Made by a program: the position numbers and the translations under genes. A stretch of 64,000 bases of DNA from Episyrphus balteatus (lineage: Eukaryota; Arthropoda; Insecta; Diptera; Syrphidae), in the NCBI RefSeq assembly GCF_945859705.1, contig NC_079134.1, forward strand, positions 122,760,620-122,824,619, in the 5' to 3' direction. Shown here piece after piece: positions 44,591-55,945 of this stretch. The notes under the pieces were generated by a model. The model made no database searches. It was not told the origin of the DNA and saw only the letters and a list, made by a program, of their open reading frames with translations. Numbering within the stretch: the first letter of the stretch is position 1; each line of letters begins with the position of its first letter.

Positions 44591-45029
44591 TTCGGAAGGA
44601 TTTTTGTTTTTTCTTAAATTTCTTCTGATTAATCTTATGTTATTTCTAGAAGAGAAAATCTATTTGTATGGTATTACAGCACCAATTTACATCGTTATGT
44701 ATCAAACCTTTGCGTATTCCTCCGATTTGTTTGAATTAGAGTTCTAACATAAATTGAAGACAATTTTAATAAATGCAAATTGAAACAATAAAACAATTTA
44801 AAAATATTATTTTTCGTTTTGACATTTGAAAGAATTCAAAATCACAATCCCAGTAGAAAAAAAATTCACCACAGTGAAAGTTTTTGAATTCAGCACGTTG
44901 TTTTCAGTCGCTGGACGAGAATCGCTTTTTCGTTTCAAATGAATCGAAAAAGTGAAAAGAATGTGTGAAAGCGAAAATGAAAAGTTTTTTTTCGATTCAC
45001 GTGTTCACAGAACCAGAATTGGCCCCCTG

Positions 45030-46547
45030 GTTAATGTTGGTAGCACTTCCGTTCAAGGGCGGTCTGATGGATAAATGAGTAAATTCCCAAAGCATAAACA
45101 AATAATTTTTTTTATTTTTGAATAGAAGCTTTCGATTACAATGAATGAGGTCACTTATTTTTATTGTTTCAGAACTTTTTTTTCTATGGATAGTCAAACT
45201 CTGATCTTCCTTAAAAAATTCAATACGGTTCAAAATTCGTTTAGAAATTTGGTTGGCTGCTCAACAGCTAAATTTCTCTATACCTATGTTATTGCACTTA
45301 ATTAAAGAAAAAAATACAATTCATCTGATTACATTATTTCTGCATAACATTGTTTAAATTTCCTTTCCAAACCGCAAGCAAGTAGTTGTTTGCCAAGCCA
45401 CAAAATATGCGGCTTGAAAATAAACCGGGATTCCATTAATACCACAAATAATGTTTTGTATGAATGAACTGGCGGCACCACGAGAAAAAAATCATTTCAT
45501 TTTTTTTCATTCCTCTTGCATCCATTACCACCTGTGGATTCTATTAATCTTAATTCGCTTCGGGTTGAAAGACAAAGTCAGATTGGCCAGCCAAGCCACG
45601 GCTTCCCATCCAACGTGATTGGTAGTGGCATAGTGGCAACTGGCAAGTGGCAGTGATAGTGACCGATTAACACTTCTGTCCATTTGACAGAGGATTGTTA
45701 GGGGGCATGCTCAGTATACTAAAGCTTTGAGTTTTAGTTTCCTTATCTTGTGGTGGTGGCCTAAAACCATGGTAGTAGAAGTTGTTGTGCCTGCTTTAAA
45801 TGTGCACACAAATTAACCATTTTTTTTTATATTTAACTTGGAAGTATGGTTAATCGTATAACCTTTTGGAACTGCAAAACCAACTTGTATTTCTCCACAT
45901 GGTGCTAAAGGTGTTTTCGGTTCACAACCTGCATCAAATTGACGATGTAGTTGTTTCTATCAAGATGAACTTTAATTCAGTACGCAATTAATGTTTACAA
46001 CCAGCAGCTGGCACGATTAACTATTTTTAGGCTCAACGTTCGTGTTTTGCAACAGTTCGATTTCAAGAAATATCGCTTTCCATAGAAACATCTACAAGCT
46101 ACAAAAAGTTTCCGAATGCTTTAAGAAGGACGTTTGCAAAGTTTCAATATTCGAATGGTTTCCTTATAGAGTTGGTATGTACGTAGGTACTTCTATTTTG
46201 TTTAATTAAACATTTTGGTCTCGTTTGGTATTTAGTTTTATGTTAAGAGGTGTAATTTGTTTTAATTTCGTGAGCTTTTGGGACTTAAATGATTCATGAA
46301 ACATCCAGATGGCCACTATATACGATTTCATGGCAGTGGAAGTGAAACAAGCGGTTGACTTTGACTCTTATCTAATTCGGATCGCTTTTAAGAGTTAACA
46401 CCAAAAAATTATGTCTACTTATAGGAAAAGTATTATAAACAATCTTAAGGGAATTCCCCAAGGATGTATCTATTGATAAGATCTTGTTGGATTAAATAAA
46501 GAAAGATTCTTCAGTGGCCGTTGCACGACCGACACTAGCAGTTTTTT
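45030..46547. other. Intergenic, nothing assigned
   Basis: 45500-45720 is relatively G/C-rich and repeat-free (for example ggccagccaagccacgg and tggcaactggcaagtggc), but I see no gene in it. Confidence 0.35.
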
Positions 46548-46610
46548 AATAAAATTTTATGGAGCGATGAGTCCTCGTTTAACCCCTTCTTCCCATTGTA
46601 CTTTTTAAAG
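46548..46610 (+). pseudogene. Short Tc1/mariner-like scrap
   Basis: The frame NKILWSDESSFNPFFPL resembles the first catalytic block of Tc1 transposases (VLWSDESKFNLF). Only this block is visible, so the call is weak. Confidence 0.4.
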
Positions 46611-46913
46611 TGCAGTAAAATAATAATTGAACTGAAATGAATTGTAAAATTAATCCACTTGATGGACATTTAAAAGTTTGCCATGAAATGAAAGTTTTCA
46701 AAACAGAGTTGGAACGAACCTAGAATTATCTGAGTAGAATCCAAAACTGTACTTCAGATTTGTTTGGACTTAGCGAAATCGATGTTTTTGAAAAATAGTT
46801 TGATACTGAGGTAAGAAAACTTATTGTTAACCAAACCATGTTGTTCGCAGGGCAAAAAAATCAACACATCTTTTCTTTCAATGAAGAAAATTTAAAAAAG
46901 ATTTTATGATAAA

Positions 46914-47107
46914 GCAGCTGAAGCGAAACGAAATTTTCCATACAAAAATTCGATAACGAAATCTTAAACGAAATTAAATTTGTTTTGTTTTATAACTTTT
47001 TTTTCTAATATTTTTTCTTGATTTTTTTTTGTATTTTTATTTTTTTTCGTTAAAATGTTCGCTGTTGACTTTGGAGCCCTAAACATTTTTCGTTTCGCTT
47101 CAGCTGC
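46914..47107. mobile_element. 194-bp MITE with GCAGCTGAAGCGAAACGAAA ends
   Basis: A perfect 20-bp terminal inverted repeat: GCAGCTGAAGCGAAACGAAA at 46914, and its complement ending at 47107. No clear target duplication. T-rich interior without a gene. Confidence 0.8.
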
Positions 47108-47133
47108 GTACTATTAAGCCAAGAAGTGTAAAA

Positions 47134-48333
47134 GGGTCAAAATCATGGAGGTGGAAAATTTTATGTCCAGGCATTTTTTTAAATCAAAATAACATTTATT
47201 TAAAGTTTTTTTCTCATTTACCAATTAAAATAGTAGACACGCATATACGAAAATATTTGTTTCGGATAGAAAAGTTTAAATTTCTTTTTTATTCCATTTT
47301 ATATACCCAAAAACAGCGTTCCCGGACATGTCCATAACTCAAAAACTGATATTCAAATGACTTAAAAACACATTAAAGTCAATTATTTTTAAGATTTTCT
47401 TTTCTAAATACTACATATAAACAATACTTTTTATAAATTGATACATCTCTTACAAAAAAATTAAGTTTTTTTTTTTTATACATTAATAAAAGTTGTCCCA
47501 AGAAAAATGACGCATAAAAGCAACATTTCTTAATGTATCAATACTTTAATCATCTAACTTACAAATTGTGCTGCAAGCAGTTTTTAAAGTTGATTTTGAT
47601 CATTCCACGCTTATTTTTATGGATAAATATATAAAATATATGTAAGAAGCTAGTTTTAGTTTCATTTTTAAGTAGCGTACATCAATTCACCGTCATTCCG
47701 GGAACGTTTGTTTTGGGGTATAGTTAGATTGAAATTTTAATTTTTTGGTGATATTAAAATCGAGGCCATTGCAATAAACTATTTCGTTTAACTTTGTGAC
47801 ATAAAAAATAAAAATAAATTAAGGTCAAAACGTCATTTCTGGGAACGTCATTTCCGGGAACGCTCTTAGAATCTGAATAAATAATGTAGTCTAACACTCA
47901 TAATTTTGGATTTTTTGGGTATTTTTGCCCAATTTTTAGAAAAAATTACTTATGGCCTGATTGTTTCGGACGTGCATAAAAGCATTTTTTTGTAGAAATC
48001 GGTTTCTGTCCCAAGAAATAAAGTTATATTTCATTTATTTATGACCTACTACCTTAATATAATAGTATATCATTCAAATTGATACTATTTCAAGACCCCT
48101 AAAGTCGTTTTGAAGAGATTACCATCATTTCCGAGAACGTTTTTCTAGTACTAATTTTTGGGGTTTTGCGGTAAATTGAAAAATATACATTTTTGTGCTC
48201 TGCCCGTTCATGAACCCACAAATTATGGCTAAAGCCTAAAGCGAACATTTGAGCATGAAATTTTTATCATAAAACAAAGTTGATTTTTTAAGAATTCGGT
48301 CATCGAAATTTCCCACCTCCATGATTTTGACCC
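47134..48333. mobile_element. 1.2-kb TIR element with GGGTCAAAATCATGGAGGTGG ends
   Basis: GGGTCAAAATCATGGAGG (47134) and CCTCCATGATTTTGACCC (ending 48333) are perfect complements extended by GTGG/CCAC. Internally, ggaacg and cgttccc motifs with xATTTCCGGGAACG (about 47315, 47695, 47855 and 48135) recur in both orientations. A-runs flank both ends, so the duplication cannot be read. No transposase. Confidence 0.8.
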
Positions 48334-48419
48334 AAAAATTCTCTGATGCTTAAAATAATTAAAAAAAAAAATAATAAATTGTAATTTTACTCCATAACAT
48401 GCTTGTGAAAAACTAACCG

Positions 48420-48830
48420 GATTTTTTGCAGATTTTGATTCTCGAAGTTAAAAGCATCAATTCTCAATGTGCTAAAAGATCCTTTTGCGATCTCAAAAGA
48501 CAATATGTGAGGAGTTAAATCTACCAATATGCCCGAGTATGATTAGAAGACGTCTTAAAGACACCGGCCTTCTTTCATATCAACCAGCTAAAAAGCCAAT
48601 CCTTACTCCTAAGCATCGTCGAAAAAGGTTTGTTTTGAGCAAAATTTCTTTAAGAAGTTTAAATCTAAAAAAAAAAAAACATCTAAACTAGTCGTTGACC
48701 AAGTTTAAAAGTGTGCTTTTCAGTGATGAAAGCAAATTCCACTTGTTTTACTCCGATGGTGAAAGGAAAGGGACACATTTTAAACCACAAAATGTTTTGT
48801 CTACGGTTAAGCACGGCGCACAGTGCGGCC
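48420..48830 (+). pseudogene. Tc1/mariner transposase remnant
   Basis: The frame at 48485 reads SMIRRRLKDTGLLSYQPAKK, ILTPKHRRKRFVL (the helix-turn-helix to linker region of Tc1). After a break it continues VLFSDESKFHLFYSDGE and NVLSTVKHGA. The first catalytic Asp is intact here but frame shifts and stops kill the gene. A possible C-terminal piece (MEKISERVWGEFQTIYYKL) lies near 49420-49490. Confidence 0.85.
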
Positions 48831-50880
48831 GTTTTCTTCGTTTTATAGATATATTTCATTATTTACATTTATAAGATGTTGTTGTTGGAAGAGCGTATTT
48901 GAGTATGCTTAATTTAATCACTTGAGCGTTTTCAGGCGACCTCTTAGACGCCAAGTCCTATAATAATGGAACGTACTCTATTATGGATTATACCATAAAT
49001 CTTCTTGTTTTGACAATTGTTTAGCAAATTTCGAGCAAGCGTCGACTTTAGATCTTGTGCCATAAACATCAGACATTTTTTTTTTTAACACAACACCTTT
49101 TTTGCATTCTACAACATTTTTCCTCGTCCAGGAGACAATATAATACTTTTTAAGACATAAACTGAACGTCCAAGTGTTTATGCGACACCATGTTTAAGTC
49201 AACCAGCTGTATGAAGCCCATTTGACTCTATGGTCTCAAATTAAACGACAAGAAATATGTATATTTCTTAATTATCAGCAATAAAATTCCATGTCCGGTG
49301 TGGGAATATTATCTGATCGGCCACACATTGCACTTTTTGTGTTTTTTTATTAAGCTTCATTGGGCGCCATTGCAATTCCAAGAAGAGTAAAGATTGTCCT
49401 ATAAAGTGACTACTCGTGAACTCTATGGAAAAAATTTCAGAGAGTATGGGGTGAATTTCAAACTATCTATTACAAACTGTGTAGAAACGAGTTTTATATG
49501 CCTCCTGTGATTGTATCTGTGTTAATAAAGTTTTATTGTAATTTTTTTCCACAGGTTTCAATGAAAACAAGAAGGCTCAACACCACTTAAGACGTGATTA
49601 TTTTCATTTGATTAACATTAAGTGAATTTATGGCCTATTGCAAATTTGATCGTACGTGATCTAATACGATGGATTGTTGTGGCACCTTTGCAATTAATGA
49701 TTATAAAGCAATCATTTTAAATGGGGAATTTAGTGCTATTTAACTGAGGATAAAATAGTATTCAGACGACTGTTAATAGATTTAGAAGTGAGGACTGAGG
49801 AGTCATTATTTTTGCTTGCTATACAAAAATCTACAAGCAAAGTGAGGATTAAGGAAAATCATCTGCGACCATTGCAACCAGTATCCAAAATGAACTTGCA
49901 ATCAGAATCGCACTTTGACATGTCCACGTAGCTACTAAATCACAAACGAAATCCATACCTTTTATAATTTTGTTTTTATAAATAAGACGATGGAGCAGAC
50001 ATCAACGGATTTAACCAAACCACGCTTTGATAAGTTTGTAAGCGAGTGCCAAGAGCATTAGCTTCAAAAAGACCTATTTTCATAAAAATGACAACTTTTT
50101 TCGGACCAACTTGAACTATGAACAAGTTCTCTCAAGGTGGTTGATAACCCTTATAAAGATTCCAAAAGTAGGTGGCCCATCAGGGCAGTACTAATATAAA
50201 TAGAAAAGAGTACTACTCGATGAATACCCAAGAAGTGTGCGAAGCATCCCGCATCAATGACATTGTTTGCCACTGGAGGGGCAGCACTCATGACTGGCGA
50301 ATTTTTAGGTAAGGCAATTTATTGAAATAATTTAATTTTAAAAACAGAAAAGTGATTATTACTTTAGAAATTAATTTTTGATCATAACAAATGTTATATT
50401 CAATCTTTAAAATTAAAATATTTGAACCACATTTCTTGATACAACATGAAATATTTCATTTCTTTTTCACCAATTTTTTAATAAATAACAATTTTAACAG
50501 TATTTAAGTGAAAAATGTCTGAAATTAAAGTTTATTAAATTGAAATTATCAAATTATAGTCGAACATTATGTAAATTTCATAATTTAGTACAATTTTTAA
50601 TCCAAGATGATCAATCACTAATAAATCTATTACTTTTTCCAAGTAAATAAAATGCATGAACTTGCTCTTAGGGTTCATGTTGCTAGAATTTTTTAGGAGT
50701 TTTCATATAGAAATTTAGTAAATGTAATTATATAAAAAGAAAAAATTTGAAAAAACACATCAAAATCGTTTTTAAAAGGAATAAAACAACATCTTAAATC
50801 AAATTGCCCTAAAAAACAAGTAGTATGCTATTTCTTTTGTTTTATTAAGACGCATTTTTAGAAAAAAAAAATAAAAAAAT
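48831..50880. other. Intergenic, mostly unassigned
   Basis: Apart from the possible Tc1 tail near 49420-49490, no gene or repeat is supported. Confidence 0.35.
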
Positions 50881-51440
50881 TACAAAACCTTTGGAGCCGT
50901 TTTTAAAAATACTAATCTTTTATAAATAATTTTTTGGAAAAAAAGTTTTGAAATTAAATTGGTATGCCATTTTGAAGAAATCACTAATCTACATCTTAAA
51001 CCAAAATTTAAAAAAAAAATCAATGTCCGGTTTTCGAAAATTTGATTTTTCAAAAAAAAAAAAAAAATTTCAAACTTTTTTTAAAAATTCAAAAACTACT
51101 TTTTTGAAATTTTATTTTTGGCTTATATTTAAATAATATAAATGCTTTTTTAAAAAATGGCAGGTACCCTTAATTATGATTTTCAAAAAAAGCTTTTTTT
51201 CATTAAAAGATAGACCTTGTCTTAGAAAGTACATTTGATTTTTTTTTAACAAAATCGTTGGAGCCGTTTTTGAGAAATTAAACTTACTTCCAAAAACGCC
51301 TCTGGAGAGTGTCCAAATAACGCTACATACCAAGTTTGACATGAACCGGTCCATCCGTTTAGGCTGTAGCTTAGTTTACAGACAGACAGACTGGCAGAAA
51401 AACAGACAGACTTCCGGGACCCACTTTTTTGGCCTTCTCT
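50880..51440. repeat. Dispersed noncoding repeat ending in CAGACAGAC / CTTCCGGGACCCAC
   Basis: The block ggagccgttttt is repeated (50892 and about 51260). The right end reads ccatccgtttaggctgtagc, then CAGACAGACAGAC and acttccgggacccactttttt. Sequences of this wording are, from memory, common dispersed repeats in insect genomes; their transposon class is not evident here. Confidence 0.5.
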
Positions 51441-51701
51441 ACACTCAGGGAAAAAAATAGTTATTTTGTAACTGTTTGCATGCATACCTAGTCATTTTAT
51501 AGAATTCAGTGAAATTTGGCGAATAACTATTTCTGAACAGAACAGAACATAATTACAAAATAGTAAAAAATGACTTTTATAATAGCCACATGCCAAAAAA
51601 AAATAGTTAAAAATAACTATTTTGTATAATTACAGAAAACAAGATGTCGTTTAATTACAGATGACAATATGGGATTCTTGTGCTTCTAGACCGAAATTTA
51701 A

Positions 51702-52774
51702 CCCTCTATTGCATACGAAGCCAAATATGGTTTTGTCTGTTTGTATGCACTTTTCTCTTCTCTGTCACAAAAAAATGGTAAAGATTAAATACAATCCTCT
51801 TCTTTAAGTTTCTGAAAACCCATAGAGATAGTTTTTTCGTGTGTCCGACACAAAATAAAGGTGTATTTTATGATCACAGGTGAGTCGATCAGTCGTGTGC
51901 ATTGAAATCGAAAATGTAGAATATATTCATAATTTAAGTGTTAATTACTGCGTTTGTTTGGAAAGTAAAGTGGAATTAAAAATTTATTTTTGATCGATTG
52001 TCTAATTGTGTATGCTATGAACCAATTTTTGTTGAAAAAAAATTATTGGCCTGGTCTTGGGAGGTCAAAAAGTACGGAAGCCATATTTGGCTTCGTATGC
52101 ATTAAGGGGTTGTAAATCTACACAATTTGTTAAATTTTTTTGTTGGAAAATTTTGTTTCTTTACATTGTTATTTTGCTTGGAAATTATGTTTTGCTTCAG
52201 AAATGGAGCCCCTTCGCCTTTAGAGACATTTTTCTCATGTTAATCCCATTTCCAGCGGCGTAACCTTTAAAATTTTAGGGGAAGGGGGGCTCACCAATAA
52301 TATTTTTCAATAATTTTATTACTTTATAGTTTTTGTAAGATCTGGAGGTGGGTGAAAATGTTGAAGCAAGACTAACTTCGACAGTGGAAAGAATGTGAAC
52401 CAGAAGAAATGTTTAAAACGGACGAAAACAAATTGCTTTTCTCGGTTCCATGTCTTAAAATGAGCCAAATTTGAATTAATTCGTAACCTTTTGTAATACA
52501 ATGTATTTTTTTACTTTATTTTGTTTTTAAATGATAAATACTTATTTTTTGATGTTTTAAATTGTATTTTTTACATAATCTGAATAAATAAAATTTGTAA
52601 GATTTCTTACCCCTTAATGCATACGAAGCCAAATTTGGCTTATAAACAAATTTTTTAAACAAATTAATTTAAACAAATTTTTTTAATGAAAACCGTTTTG
52701 AAACAACCCAAAGAACCCATGTAATGCATTTTTTAATTTTTTCGTCCGCTAATATTAATTCATGCAGTAGAGGG
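51702..52774. mobile_element. piggyBac-type MITE (1.07 kb) in a TTAA target
   Basis: CCCTCTATTGCAT (51702) and its near-complement ATGCAGTAGAGGG (ending 52774) are each flanked by TTAA (51698-51701 and 52775-52778). CCC-starting ends in TTAA are the piggyBac hallmark. Inside, GCATACGAAGCCAAAT occurs three times: 51711 forward, about 52079-52100 inverted, and about 52618 forward. These may be subterminal binding sites. No transposase. Confidence 0.85.
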
Positions 52775-52778
52775 TTAA

Positions 52779-55107
52779 GGATAGAAAATTAAAGCTTATG
52801 CACAGTTTAGGCATATTATACCATGGGAACAGTTTAACAAACAAATAAGCGGTATTAATGTTATATTGTTCAAATCGACATAAATGTATTTAAATGGGAT
52901 ATTCACTCGATATTGTTAATAGAATGACGCGAAGCCGAAACCGGCATTTATGATGTCTTAATTTACAGTGTTGTCATAAAATACTTTTTGAAGCCAGGAG
53001 ATTACCACATGAAAAAAACGGGGAAAATCAGGGAATCAGTTAAAAATGGAAAAACTATTTGTTTTCATCAGTTCGGACATTTCATCCAATTTTTGAACTC
53101 CGATTACGTTTTTACAAGTGATGTTGTTTTTGTCCGAATGCAGGTTATAGTTTATGGTGTTTTGTCCAAGTGGCAGATTTATCATTTGAACTTATAAAAT
53201 TGATGACGGCTAAGTTGAATAGATTTCCCCATTTTGGTACTTTTTTGACATAAGCATTGCATAGCTATAATTTATAAGAAATTATTTTATAAAGGTAAAT
53301 TTTCACCAATTTACTTTGAGCCTTAAAACCCTCCACGCACTGCATAAATATTCATGTGTTTAATGAATTCTATTAAATAAGACTGTTACCTGTAAGAGTA
53401 ACGATAAAATTTGAAAATAAGATGTAGGTACCTACATTTTTTTTGACAATTTATGAAACCCAAGAACGAGTTGTTCCTTTTTGAATAAACACTACAGTGT
53501 ACCTACATTATATTATGAAAAAAAACTTGATTTGAATAAAATGCTAAGCCAAAGAAGATCCACATCCACAATCTAAAAATCCAGGCACTTCATATTTTCA
53601 CAACATGTAAATTTTCATGTCCAAGTCTCCCAAAGAGCTATTCCTCCTTGCCACTTAAAATTGATGTTCGTTCTTCACTTAGCCATAGTACAAGCACGAC
53701 TCAGAGATTCAGTTTGTGTGCAGCAAACATGCAAAGGCGATTACCAACTAGTACATATATTCTCCAATGTAGCTTTCGACCATAACTAACCCACGTTATG
53801 ATTTACAGCCAATGCCAAGTTGTAATGTTTCGCTAACTCAGTGAATAATTCACGCTTTAAAATATGTCTCCTCTTCCTGACGTAGTCCCACTCATTCACT
53901 TAGCTTAGAGGCTCTCTCGACTCTAGGATTTCAATCTTAAGCGAAACTTGATTCAAAGAACGTGATTGTCTTGGCCACAAGCAACTTTGTGAAGACTTCG
54001 AACTTGCAGCTAACGAAGGAAGCGTGTTGCTAATTAGCAATTACATAAAACATACTGACAGTTAGATGGCTATATTTGTGTCTGGGGTTTGGTGGTTTAT
54101 TCGGAAGCTCTATGGCAAATTGCTTTTTAACTTTGGCCTTTTTGAGAAAAATTGTATTTATGCACTTGGTCTTTCGGTTTGAACTTTTTTGGGGGATAGA
54201 TCTGATGATATTTGAAATGATAAATGGAATTTTAATTTAGTGTAGTAGTTGGAGTTTGGAGTGGCGATCGTTGGATTACTTAGCTAATAACTGTTTAAGG
54301 TTGGAGGTTAAAATTTTGTGAATGATGCAAAATAAATTGATGCAACAAATGTACTTAAATAAATACGATCTATGATCGTGTCCAATTGGAAGAATGGAAG
54401 AAGCAGCCACCTTCTTGCAAAGACAAAAAACTTTGTGAAATTTCACTGGCATGTAATACCATCCACACTTCTCATATGTTACAAAATCCTAGTTCCGGTT
54501 GGACATTTGTCAAACGCATACAAAAATAATAGGACAGCCAGACACTAAAGCTTCCAAAATAATGTGGAATTTTTGTATAAGCTCTATATCAATGTCTGTT
54601 ATCTCAGCTGTTTTGATTTCGTTTCGGTAAAATCGCCTTGATGTTTTGCCATCGTTTGTATTTGCAGATTATTGAGTTGCGAGTGAGTAAGCCAGTTTCC
54701 TTTTTTAATCTATCTTGTATAAGTTTTTTCCTGATTTTGAATTTGTCTAAGCTTTCTTTTTCTTTGACTTGCCAAACCTTAACATCAATACAATATAGAA
54801 GGATACATTCCATGAAACGAATCCAAGAATGGAGAGGACTTGACCCAAAGGATTTGAAAAAGGATTCTCAGACTTTTTCGAAACAATACTGGCTTTATTC
54901 ATTTCGGATGGTTTTGCACCACATATGTAAGAACTATGAGAGAGTAAAGTCACAGGTGACGAGGAAGTGCAATATTTACCATCTTCGTACCATTGTTATT
55001 AATAAAACAGTTTATCAGTTTACCATTTATCAAGTACATTGTTTCCTTTGAAACCACAAGATAAGTATATAGGGCTGTATTCATCCATATGGTGTTAAGT
55101 TCATTTG
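52779..55107. other. Intergenic, mostly unassigned
   Basis: 53600-54100 has a mixed, non-repetitive composition but no gene signal. Overlapping frames at 54604-55051 on both strands were considered as retroelement debris and not accepted. Confidence 0.35.
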
Positions 55108-55255
55108 AGCTGAGCTGAAAGTGAGCTGAGCTGAAAGTGAGCTGAGCTGATGATTGAGCTGAGCTGTCGGTGAGCTGAGCTGTTGGGTGAGCTGAGCTGT
55201 AGGTGATCTGAGCTGAGCTGTTGGGTGAGCTAAGGTAAAGTGAGCTGAGCTGTGA
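55108..55255. repeat. GAGCTGAGCTG minisatellite
   Basis: About ten imperfect units of gagctgagctg separated by short variable linkers such as aaagt, tcggt and ttgggt. Adjacent on the left is tagggctgtattcatcc, which resembles a transposon end, but no partner end was found. Confidence 0.9.
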
Positions 55256-55429
55256 TGGGTGAGAGGTTACATTGATTTTTATTTGGAAAGTATAATGAAA
55301 TTTGAAATTATTTTAAGACATGGATATTTTTATAAATAAAACAGATAATTCTTCGTCATCTTTTTTCTTGGTTTTTTTAATAGTAAATATATTTCTATTT
55401 TTTTAGTAAAATATTTCTTTTTTTTATCA

Positions 55430-55945
55430 TAAAAAAAATTCCGAGATATAGGCGTTGGAAGTTGGGGGCGCGAAAAAGCTTCTGGGAGCTGAACGCTTTG
55501 ACCTAGAGACATTGGAGTGGTTCCATATGAAAGCTTATATTCTCAGCTAACCGATAGTGGTATAATCTGGTTTTTGGATTTTTTTCAAAATTCCGAGAAA
55601 ATCGTGTTTGAAAGTTGGGGTAAATTTTTTTTTCGAAAAATCCCCGAATCTTTGAACGCTCCTGGAAGCTAAACCGCTTTGCACATTGTCAGATTTTTAA
55701 AAAATCGCCTTCCATGTTAAACCACCACATCATGCCTATTTTTTCAGAATCGTGCCTATTTTTTTTTTTACTTTTAAGTTCTTCCGGTTTGAGAACGCGT
55801 GGACCTACAGGGATAGGAGTTGTGCCCAAATGTAGGTTAGAGTCCCCGCTTTTGGCATCAAAAAAAAGTTTTTTCATTTTTTTTTTTTAAATTCCGAGAT
55901 ATAGATATTCCGAGAAGTTGGGGCGCGAAAAGGATTTTTGGATAT
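55430..55945. repeat. Three diverged copies of an ATTCCGAGATATAG...AGTTGGGG module
   Basis: attccgagatataggcgttggaagttggggg (55438) recurs as attccgagaaaatcgtg with aaagttgggg (about 55590) and as attccgagatatagatattcc with agttggggcgcgaaaa (about 55890). Linkers share gaacgct and gaagct blocks. This is an old tandem duplication or part of a repeat element. Confidence 0.6.

Larger units (their letters stand above)
42057..45026. mobile_element. PIF/Harbinger element (3.0 kb), target duplication CTG
   Basis: GGGGCCAATTCTG at 42057 and its complement (CAGAATTGGCCCC, with one extra-arm difference inward) ending at 45026 are flanked by CTG on both sides (42054-42056 and 45027-45029). TIRs starting GGG(G)CC and a 3-bp duplication are Harbinger hallmarks, and a decayed Harbinger transposase lies inside on the minus strand. 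Two later insertions or expansions, 42299-43030 and 43146-43801, interrupt it. Confidence 0.85.

Noticed and set aside
54604..55051. Frames on both strands, one (LLYCIDVKVWQVKEKESLD) faintly like the end of a non-LTR reverse transcriptase
   Set aside because: No catalytic motif, no neighbouring endonuclease or RT sequence, and the match is too short.
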